Shown: piece after piece, positions 1 to 5,047 of the stretch
How the letters are laid out: every line of letters starts with the position of its first letter
Position numbering within the stretch: position 1 is the first letter of the stretch
Source: Haloarculaceae archaeon
GTDB taxonomy: Archaea; Halobacteriota; Halobacteria; Halobacteriales; Haloarculaceae
DNA: 5,732 bases
Direction: 5' to 3'
Assembly: GCA_018609665.1 (NCBI GenBank)
Contig: JAHENN010000059.1
Location: 1-5,732 of the forward strand
Program-made: the position numbers and the translations under genes
Notes under the pieces: generated by a model
What the model saw: the letters and a program-made list of their open reading frames with translations, nothing else
The model's database searches: none
What the model was told of the DNA's origin: nothing

Positions 1-854
1 AGCGTTTCGTACACGCTCGATTCGCCCATTTGCGTCCGGGCCACTTCGTCGTCGCTCAGGTTGCGATCCTCTTTGAACGGGCCCCCGTTTGCGAATTGCG
101 GGAGCGGACAGAACACGTATGCATCGGGATCGTCCGGGTTGGGGTGGCCGGTTTGAAGCCACTGTCGGAGCGACGCCGCGGAGAGGAGTAGGTCACGCCA
201 CTTCCCGTTTTCATCCGCGTGTTTCAGCCCTTCCGCGTCGCCGTTCAACCGGAATTTCGCCTCTTGTAGATTCAGGTGTTTGATTTGGAGTGTCCGGGTC
301 GCGCTCGCCCGCTGGCCGGTGTAAATCAGGAAATCGAATAGTGCTAAGTCGCGGTTGTTCCGGGCCACGCTCCGGAGTTCCTGGATCTCCTCGCGGGTGA
401 GCATGTCGTCCGGGTCAACCGCGGTGTCCTCTTGCGTGGGGACCGGGAGTTCATCCGGGTCAATCCCCGCGTCGGCGTGCACGGCGTAGAACTTCCGGAG
501 CCCGAGTGAATAGAGCCGGAGCGTCCCGTTCGTGAGCCCCTCGCCGTCTTGCTCCGGTTTCACGTCCGGGTGCGTCCCGTCTTTGTATTGCTGGAGGAGT
601 TCTTTGAGTTCTAACTCGGAGGTATCGAGTAGGTCAACGTCTTTCGCAAAGCGCCGGCACTTCTTAACGTAGTTTTCCAGCGTGCTCGGGGCGTTCGTTT
701 GCTCACCGTCCGGCACATCAACCAGCATATTGTCCGGATCGTACGCTTTCGCCATGTGGCGGATGGCGTCGGCGTTATCCGGATTCACGAACTCCGCTTT
801 CTCTTTCTCGACCCGCTCTAATTCCCGCTCGAATTGCTGGGTTTGCGTCCCCAT
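1..854 (-). CDS. Tyrosine recombinase / phage-type integrase, partial (C-terminus beyond left edge)
   Basis: This is a site-specific DNA recombinase of the tyrosine (XerC/D, phage integrase) family. It would cut and rejoin DNA at attachment sites to integrate or excise a mobile element. The window holds 284 codons from ATG at 854-852. Residues 1-25 form a charged, probably helical N-terminus. About residues 55-125 fit a SAM-like core-binding domain (STLENYVKKCRRF, then TLRLYSLGLRKFYAVH). MLTREEIQEL (151-160) opens the catalytic domain, and YTGQRASATRTL (178-189) carries the first catalytic arginine, Arg182. Lys211, in the following beta region, is a candidate catalytic lysine. The HxxR box and the tyrosine nucleophile lie beyond the edge, so activity cannot be judged. 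Codon use differs from the genes to the right: by hand count, 11 of 15 lysines are AAA and GCG outnumbers GCC for alanine, which suggests transfer. The TGQR variant is, from memory, common in haloarchaeal integrases. Confidence 0.88.
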   Translation of the reverse strand, partial: MGTQTQQFERELERVEKEKAEFVNPDNADAIRHMAKAYDPDNMLVDVPDGEQTNAPSTLENYVKKCRRFAKDVDLLDTSELELKELLQQYKDGTHPDVKPEQDGEGLTNGTLRLYSLGLRKFYAVHADAGIDPDELPVPTQEDTAVDPDDMLTREEIQELRSVARNNRDLALFDFLIYTGQRASATRTLQIKHLNLQEAKFRLNGDAEGLKHADENGKWRDLLLSAASLRQWLQTGHPNPDDPDAYVFCPLPQFANGGPFKEDRNLSDDEVARTQMGESSVYET

Positions 855-880
855 GCTACAACGATCAACGGCCACCGATG

Positions 881-888
881 TAAGTATT
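881..888 (-). promoter_or_regulatory. Candidate TATA box of the integrase gene
   Basis: Read on the minus strand, the AT-rich box AATACTTA lies 27-34 bases upstream of the integrase ATG and is preceded by purine-rich GAAG, which could act as a BRE. No ribosome binding site lies before the ATG. This spacing is what a leaderless haloarchaeal transcript requires. The box departs from the usual TTTAWA-like consensus, so this is a positional inference. Confidence 0.45.
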
Positions 889-901
889 CTTCATTATTAC
901 T

Positions 902-1006
902 GGGGGAAACAACGAGTACCTCTCCGGGATGACCTACGACGAGATGGCCGGCGGCAACGACTTCCCACAGCCCGACCAGAACGACGACCGCCGGTACCAG
1001 TTCTGA
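902..1006 (+). pseudogene. C-terminal remnant of an unidentified chromosomal protein gene
   Basis: The frame ending at TGA 1004-1006 encodes about 34 residues, starting near GGNNEYLSGM and ending FPQPDQNDDRRYQF. Every codon from about 908 is typical of the host (AAC, GAC, TAC, CTC, GCC, TTC), so this is very probably real coding sequence. Upstream in this frame the DNA becomes AT-rich (codons for FFIIT) and meets a TAA at 881-883, so the rest of the gene is absent. ATG codons at 929 and 944 could start only tiny peptides of 25 and 20 residues, which I judge unlikely to be genes. It ends 36 bases before the convergent aminotransferase stop. I do not recognise the family. It is best read as the 3' end of a gene split or duplicated at the element boundary. 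If integration rebuilds the gene, the intact copy would lie at the other end of the element. Confidence 0.6.
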
Positions 1007-1042
1007 GCGGCGGTCGGGCCGTCGAGGGGCCGCCGGTCGGCG

Positions 1043-2377
1043 TCAAGCGGCCGCCTCGGCGGCCGCCGACAGCAGGTCGACGGCCATCGACACCTCCCGT
1101 TCGCGGACGTCCAGCGGCGGCAGCAGCCGGAGGCTCTTGTTTCCGCAGCCGAGCGTCAACAGCCCGCGTTTGACCGTCTCTTCCTCGACGGCGTCGCGGC
1201 GCTCCTTGGTGTCGAACTCGACGGCCAACATCAGCCCGCGGCCGCGGACGTCGACGGCGTTCGGGAGGTCGGCGTCGGCCAGCGCCGCCTTCGCCTGCTC
1301 GCCGCGGGCCTCGGCGTTGGCCAGCAGGTCCCGCTCGCGGATGACGTCGATGGTGAGCGCCCCCTGCATGGCGTCGACGAGGTCGCCGGCGCCCCACGTC
1401 GACGACAGCCGGGACATCTCGTCGGGGAAGACCTCTCCGCTCGCGACCGTGGCGCCGACGCGGGCCGCCTTCGCCGCGCAGATGACGTCCGGCTCGACGG
1501 CGAAGCCCTCGGCCGCCCAGAAGTCGCCCGTCCGGCCCATCCCCGACTGTATCTCGTCGGCGATCAGCAGGATGTCGTGGCGCTCGCACAGGTCGGCGAC
1601 CTCCCGCATGAACGCGTCGCTGGGGACGTGGTAGCCGCCCTCCCCCTGGATCGGCTCGAGGATGAGGTAGGCGACCTCCTCGGGGTTGACGTGGCCGGTC
1701 TCGGGGTCCAGGGTGCGCCGCAGTTGGGAGGTGTCGCCGGCGAAGAAGCCACAGCCGCAGGTCGCCGGCGTGCAGCCGCTGTCCCGGCAGAACGGCGCGT
1801 CGTGGACGCTCGCCACCTCGGGGAACCTCCGGCGGTAGACCTCTTTCGAGCGGTTCAGCGACAGCGTCCCGAGCGTCCGGCCGTGGAAGGCGCCCTCGAA
1901 GGTGATCCCGTACTTGCCGGCGGTGTCGTCGTAGCAGATCTTCAGGGCGTTCTCGACGGCCTCCGCGCCGGAGTTCGACAGAAAGACGGTGTCCATGCCG
2001 GCCGGCGACACCTCTGTCAGCCGCTCCATCAGCTCCGCCGGCCCCGGGAACTCGGGGTCCGTCGGGTCGCCGGCGGTCGTGTAGAAGTCCTGACCAGCGA
2101 TCTTCACCGGGTCGACCATCTCGAAGGCCTCCATCCGCTCCAGCAGGTCGGGGTTGTTGTAGCCCAGCGGGGCCGCGCCGACGTGGCTGGTGAAGTCCAG
2201 CAGGACGTTGCCGTCGGCGTCGGTACAGAACGGCCCGGTCGCCGGTTCCGTGACGTCCCAGACGAAGTCGTAGACGTAGGTGCTCGGCGCCGCGTAGCCG
2301 CCGTGGAAGTCGGCCCGCTCCCGGGCGAGCGGGCCGGGCATCTCCTCGACACTGGGGCTGGCCGTCTCTCGGTCCAT
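1043..2377 (-). CDS. Class III PLP-dependent aminotransferase (GabT / lysine 6-transaminase-like)
   Basis: This cytosolic 444-residue enzyme moves an amino group, probably an omega-amino group or that of a related amino acid, to a 2-oxo acid through pyridoxal phosphate. Landmarks run in order: SNSGAEA (134-140, cofactor phosphate), AFHGRTLG (163-170), EPIQGEGG (241-248), ADEIQSGMGRTG (273-284, with Asp274 against the pyridine nitrogen), Lys303 in AAKAARVGAT as the Schiff-base lysine, SSTWG (325-329), and LRLLPPL (416-422), whose arginine may bind a substrate carboxylate. Length is normal for the family. The STWG...LVD stretch recalls L-lysine 6-transaminases more than the FGGNPL of GabT/ArgD, but this is not enough to fix the substrate. 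Cys197, Cys202, Cys207 and Cys209 form a tight cluster. The ATG at 2377 is chosen because a TATA-like box lies 24-29 bases upstream and because upstream codons look non-coding. It is convergent with the gene remnant at 1006 and separated by 187 bases from the zinc-ribbon gene. Confidence 0.9.
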   Translation of the reverse strand: MDRETASPSVEEMPGPLARERADFHGGYAAPSTYVYDFVWDVTEPATGPFCTDADGNVLLDFTSHVGAAPLGYNNPDLLERMEAFEMVDPVKIAGQDFYTTAGDPTDPEFPGPAELMERLTEVSPAGMDTVFLSNSGAEAVENALKICYDDTAGKYGITFEGAFHGRTLGTLSLNRSKEVYRRRFPEVASVHDAPFCRDSGCTPATCGCGFFAGDTSQLRRTLDPETGHVNPEEVAYLILEPIQGEGGYHVPSDAFMREVADLCERHDILLIADEIQSGMGRTGDFWAAEGFAVEPDVICAAKAARVGATVASGEVFPDEMSRLSSTWGAGDLVDAMQGALTIDVIRERDLLANAEARGEQAKAALADADLPNAVDVRGRGLMLAVEFDTKERRDAVEEETVKRGLLTLGCGNKSLRLLPPLDVREREVSMAVDLLSAAAEAAA

Positions 2378-2400
2378 GGCCGGGGGTCGGTCGCCTCGGT

Positions 2401-2406
2401 GTAAAA
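2401..2406 (-). promoter_or_regulatory. Candidate TATA box of the aminotransferase gene
   Basis: The minus strand reads TTTTAC, 24-29 bases before the ATG at 2377, and it is one of very few AT-rich patches in this GC-rich spacer. No Shine-Dalgarno sequence precedes the ATG. The arrangement fits a leaderless haloarchaeal mRNA and suggests that the aminotransferase has its own promoter rather than being read only from the genes upstream. The remaining spacer (2407-2564) shows no gene or clear structure. Confidence 0.5.
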
Positions 2407-2564
2407 GGTAACTCGCGCCACGCCGCCGGGAGCGAAGCGATGACCCCGGCCGCCGCGAGTACCGGCGCGGGGTCGTATCGCCGACGAGCGCCGTTCTGGC
2501 AGTTACCGTCCGCGACAATCCGGACCGTGCGGGTCAACTCCGTCGGCGGTCGTGCCGGCGGGCG

Positions 2565-2825
2565 TCACTCCTCCCGGAGGCGCCGGCCGTCGCGCGGGCA
2601 GTAGTCGAACTCCGGGTCCCGGGCTCGGAAGCCGCAGGCCGGACACCGCTTCGTGGGGCGCTCCTCGCGGGCGGCCTCCCCCCGGAGCGAGGAGGAGAAC
2701 AGGAACGGGACGAACGGGGCGGCGAGGAACAACAGCAGCGACCCGGTGTAGACGTAGACCACGGCGCTGACCGCGAGGCTGGCGACCAGCCCCATCAGGG
2801 CCGTGAGGGTACGGGACCCGATCAT
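2565..2825 (-). CDS. Small membrane-hairpin protein with C-terminal zinc ribbon (unknown function)
   Basis: This is an 86-residue hypothetical protein. About residues 7-26 and 29-45 are hydrophobic and separated by a short YTG turn, so they could form a two-helix membrane hairpin. A basic and acidic linker follows (RGEAAREERPTKR). The C-terminus is a zinc-ribbon-like module, CPACG (61-65) then YCPRDG (75-80), with Cys61, Cys64 and Cys76 and an Asp79 where a fourth cysteine is usual. The ribbon probably sits in the cytoplasm and may bind protein or nucleic acid, but no function can be assigned. The ATG at 2825 is preferred because codons between it and an alternative GTG at 2867 (giving 100 residues) use AAA, CGA and AGT, unlike the rest. 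It starts 59 bases after the upstream fusion gene ends, with no evident promoter between, so cotranscription is plausible. Confidence 0.75.
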   Translation of the reverse strand: MIGSRTLTALMGLVASLAVSAVVYVYTGSLLLFLAAPFVPFLFSSSLRGEAAREERPTKRCPACGFRARDPEFDYCPRDGRRLREE

Positions 2826-2884
2826 CGGCCGACTGTACGCGCCGGCGACGGTTCGGCGTTTCGGCACCAGCGTCGCGGGCGTCG

Positions 2885-4855
2885 CTATTCGCCCTCGAAC
2901 TCGGGGTCGCGGTCGCCCATGAACGCCGTGATGCCCTCCATCAGGTCGTCGGTGTTGATGAGGTGGCCGAACGCCTGCGCCTCCAGCTCGAGGCCGGCCT
3001 CGACGTCCTCGTAGCCGCGGAGCATCGCCCGCTTGGTGAGCTTCTGGGAGATGGGCGGGCCGGCCGCGAGGTCGGCGGCGAACTCGTGGACCCGCTCGTC
3101 GAACGCCTCGGTCTCGACGACCTCGTTGACGACGTCGTAGTCGTACATCGTCTCGGGGTCGTACCGCTCGGCGGTGAAGACGATCTCCTTGGCGCGGCCG
3201 AAGCCGGCGATGCGGGTCAGCCGCTGGGTGCCGCCCCAGCCGGGCAGCAGCCCCAGGTTGTGCTCGGGGGTGCCGAGCTCCGAGCGCTCGGAGGCGAGCC
3301 GGAAGTCACAGCACAGCGCCAGCTCGAAGCCGCCGCCCAGCGCGAAGCCGTCGATGCCGGCGACGACGGGCATGTCCAGCTCCTCGAACCGGCCGAAGAC
3401 CCGCTGGCCGTGCCGGGACAGCTCGATGGCCTCCAGCGGCTCGGCGCTGGACGCCATCGAGGTGACGTCGGCGCCCGCCGAGAACGCCCGGTCGCCCTTG
3501 CCGGTGATGAGCAGCGACCGGACCTCGTCGTCGGCCTCCAGCAGGTCCAGCGCCTCGTCCAGCTCGTCGAGCAGCTCCGGGTTGATGGTGTTCATCCGGG
3601 CCTCCCGGTCCAAGACGACCTGTCCGACCATGTCGCCGGGACGGCGAATCTCGATGTTCGTGAACTCGAGACCGTCGTCGTCGTCGCCGTCGCCGTGGAA
3701 GCCGCCGGCCTCGGCGGCCTCCCGCAGCCCCTCGGAGACCTCGAACCGCGGGTGGCCGGTCTCCTCGCCCAGCTCCTCGAGGGTCTCGACGAGCGCCTCC
3801 GGGCCCACGTCGTCGGCGATCTTCGCCGGGCCGTCCGGGAAGCCGGCGCCGAGCATCACCGCCTCGTCGATGTCGGCCGGCGTCGAGACATCGTCGGCGA
3901 CGAGATTGCCCACCTCGTTGGCCATGACCGCCACGAGCCGGTGTTCGACCTCCTCGGTGCCGGCGTCGGTCGGGATGTCGGGGCCGTCGCCGTCCTCGTA
4001 GTCGTAGAACCCCTCGCCGGTCTTCTTGCCGTAGCGCTCGGCCTCGACGACCTCCTCGAGATACGGCGCCGGCTCGTAGGCCTCGCCCAGCACCTCGTGC
4101 ATGTACTCCAGGACGTGGTAGGTGACGTCGTTGCCGACCTGGTCGCCGAGCTCGAAGGCGCCCATCGGCAGCCCCATGTCGAACTTCGTCGCCGAGTCGA
4201 TCTCCTTCATCGTCGCCGACTCGTCGGAGACCATCCAGCAGGCCTCGTTCATCAGCGGCACGAGGATGCGGTTGACGATGAAGCCCGGCGAGTCCTTGTG
4301 GACCCGGACGGGCGTCTTGTCGAACGCCTCGGCCAGCTCCTCGGCGACCTCGAGCGTCTCCTCGGCGGTGTGGGCCCCGGAGATGACCTCCACGAGCTGC
4401 ATCCGGACCGGCGGGTTGAAGAAGTGCATCCCGCAGAACCGCTCCGGCCGCTCGGTCACCTCCGACAGCTCCGTGATCGACAGCGAGGAGGTGTTCGTCG
4501 CGATGATGGCCTCCTCGGGGAGGTACTCCTCGACCTCCGAGAAGACGTCCTTCTTGATCTCCATCTTCTCCGGGACGGCCTCGACGACGACGTCGGCGTC
4601 GCCGACCGCCGCCTCGACGTCGACGTACGGCGTCACCCGCGCCAGGGCGGCCTCGGCGGCGTCGTCGGTGATCCGCTCCTTCTCGGCGAGCTTCTCCAGC
4701 GACCACTCGATGTCGTCGTAGCCGCTCTGGACGAACTCCTCCTTGATGTCCCGCAGGTTGACCTCGAACCCCGAGAGCGCGGCGACCTCCGCGATGCCGT
4801 GGCCCATGTTGCCGGCGCCGAGCACCGCGACGGTCTCGATGTCGTCGAGTTCCAT
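2885..4855 (-). CDS. 3-hydroxyacyl-CoA dehydrogenase / enoyl-CoA hydratase fusion protein
   Basis: This 656-residue cytosolic enzyme joins two beta-oxidation steps: enoyl-CoA hydration, then NAD-dependent oxidation of (S)-3-hydroxyacyl-CoA to 3-ketoacyl-CoA. The N-terminal Rossmann domain starts with VLGAGNMGHGIA (11-22). Dehydrogenase catalytic candidates are Ser124 (NTSSLSI), His144 (HFFNPP), Glu156 (LVEVISG) and Asn195 (GFIVNR). The C-terminal 3HCDH region spans about 190-285, with a second such segment at about 303-385 (GAGFPDGPAKIADDVG). A very acidic linker (387-395, coded partly by tandem GAC codons near 3674-3691) leads to a crotonase domain (about 399-656). That domain has FSAGADV (458-464) and GFALGGGFELALCCDF (503-518) for the oxyanion hole, and both hydratase glutamates, Glu511 and Glu531 (TPEHNLG). 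Both halves therefore look active. The order is dehydrogenase first, the reverse of bacterial FadB and the order known in archaea such as Metallosphaera. The ATG at 4855 directly precedes the Rossmann fold; the open frame upstream is not protein-like. It is divergent from the acyl-CoA dehydrogenase. Confidence 0.94.
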   Translation of the reverse strand: MELDDIETVAVLGAGNMGHGIAEVAALSGFEVNLRDIKEEFVQSGYDDIEWSLEKLAEKERITDDAAEAALARVTPYVDVEAAVGDADVVVEAVPEKMEIKKDVFSEVEEYLPEEAIIATNTSSLSITELSEVTERPERFCGMHFFNPPVRMQLVEVISGAHTAEETLEVAEELAEAFDKTPVRVHKDSPGFIVNRILVPLMNEACWMVSDESATMKEIDSATKFDMGLPMGAFELGDQVGNDVTYHVLEYMHEVLGEAYEPAPYLEEVVEAERYGKKTGEGFYDYEDGDGPDIPTDAGTEEVEHRLVAVMANEVGNLVADDVSTPADIDEAVMLGAGFPDGPAKIADDVGPEALVETLEELGEETGHPRFEVSEGLREAAEAGGFHGDGDDDDGLEFTNIEIRRPGDMVGQVVLDREARMNTINPELLDELDEALDLLEADDEVRSLLITGKGDRAFSAGADVTSMASSAEPLEAIELSRHGQRVFGRFEELDMPVVAGIDGFALGGGFELALCCDFRLASERSELGTPEHNLGLLPGWGGTQRLTRIAGFGRAKEIVFTAERYDPETMYDYDVVNEVVETEAFDERVHEFAADLAAGPPISQKLTKRAMLRGYEDVEAGLELEAQAFGHLINTDDLMEGITAFMGDRDPEFEGE

Positions 4856-4883
4856 TGTAACAGCCAGACGGTTTCGCCGCATT

Positions 4884-4897
4884 CGTTTCAACGTTTC
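4884..4897 (-). repeat. Tandem GAAACG repeat upstream of the fusion gene
   Basis: On the minus strand GAAACG occurs twice, separated by TT, with a similar GAAACC at 4875-4870. These purine-rich units lie 20-43 bases upstream of the fusion gene ATG, where a haloarchaeal BRE (often containing CGAAA) would be expected. They may be the BRE or regulator half-sites; with units this short, chance is also possible. Confidence 0.3.
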
Positions 4898-4936
4898 TGT
4901 CCGGGGCGGCCCCGGACGAACGCGCCCGCCGACCGA

Positions 4937-4986
4937 CGCCCGGTCCGCTACCGCGACGGCCGGGAGGGCCGCCCTCGCCCGGTCCG
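4937..4986. repeat. 11-bp direct repeat CGCCCGGTCCG
   Basis: Two identical copies lie at 4937-4947 and 4976-4986, 39 bases start to start, in the middle of the divergent spacer. The second copy runs into the AT-rich CCGTACTAATACGG palindrome. The spacing is close to four helical turns, so paired regulator binding is conceivable. The sequence is GC-only apart from one T in a GC-rich genome, so the evidence is modest. Confidence 0.35.
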
Positions 4987-4997
4987 TACTAATACGG
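4984..4997. repeat. Short AT-centred palindrome CCGTA-CTAA-TACGG
   Basis: A 5-bp perfect inverted repeat flanks CTAA and forms the most AT-rich patch of the right half of the spacer. It lies 51-64 bases before the acyl-CoA dehydrogenase ATG. If it were that gene's TATA region, transcription would start near 5015-5020, giving a leader of about 30 bases beginning inside the larger inverted repeat. It could instead be a regulator site. Confidence 0.35.
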
Positions 4998-5008
4998 CCG
5001 GCAGTGAC

Positions 5009-5034
5009 CGTGGGAACTGTTTTGTGTTCCCACG
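5009..5034. promoter_or_regulatory. Perfect 9-bp inverted repeat over the acyl-CoA dehydrogenase promoter (candidate operator)
   Basis: CGTGGGAAC at 5009-5017 is matched exactly by its reverse complement GTTCCCACG at 5026-5034, around the spacer TGTTTTGT. The dyad ends 13 bases before the ATG at 5048. The T-rich spacer sits 23-30 bases upstream of the ATG, where a leaderless transcript would have its TATA box, so a protein bound to both arms would cover the core promoter. It could instead form an RNA hairpin if transcription starts further upstream. The binding protein is unknown. A dimeric repressor is inferred only from the symmetry and position. Confidence 0.6.
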
Positions 5035-5047
5035 CCCCGGTTGGGCC

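Larger units (their letters stand above)
1..900. mobile_element. End of an integrated element (integrase-bearing), right boundary near 855-905
   Basis: Everything left of about 900 is AT-richer and carries an integrase that starts near the boundary and points into the element. Right of about 905 the sequence switches at once to GC-rich, haloarchaeal-type coding DNA that begins in the middle of a gene. An integrase beside a truncated host gene is the classic look of an attachment-site end of an integrative plasmid, provirus or genomic island. I see no transposon terminal inverted repeats, and the partner att site is not in the window, so the exact end and the element type are inferred. Confidence 0.5.
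4856..5047. promoter_or_regulatory. Divergent promoter region between the two beta-oxidation genes
   Basis: This 192-base spacer must hold the start signals of both the fusion gene (leftward) and the acyl-CoA dehydrogenase (rightward). Neither ATG has a Shine-Dalgarno sequence. For the leftward gene, the minus strand has GAAACG twice (complement at 4884-4889 and 4892-4897), then ACGAATG about 27 bases before its ATG. This could be a BRE followed by a poor TATA box. For the rightward gene, either the T-rich tract at 5018-5025 or the AT-rich ACTAATA near 4988-4994 could be the TATA box. I find no small gene in the spacer. Shared regulation of the two genes is an inference from the layout. Confidence 0.55.

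Noticed and set aside
855..905. tRNA gene as the integration target
   Set aside because: I found no tRNA-like arms, GTTCRA-type T-loop motif or CCA end near the boundary on either strand.
1007..1042. Possible terminator between the gene remnant and the aminotransferase
   Set aside because: Only a weak GGCGG/CCGCC pairing is present with no T-rich tract, and such pairings are common by chance in DNA this GC-rich.
89..1173. Plus-strand open frames at 89-283 and 682-1173
   Set aside because: They are antisense to the integrase or cross the element boundary; no protein features are visible, and the 682-1173 frame crosses from the integrase antisense into the aminotransferase antisense.
897..2537. 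Long open frame (546 codons) overlapping the aminotransferase in another frame
   Set aside because: Its translation is a low-complexity run of Arg, Gly, Ala and Pro, as produced by out-of-frame GC-rich DNA, while the 1043-2377 frame carries all the aminotransferase motifs.
3306..4706. 466-codon open frame on the same strand as the fusion gene
   Set aside because: It is rich in Arg and Gly with no recognisable motifs and lies wholly inside the fusion gene; it is a frame shadow.
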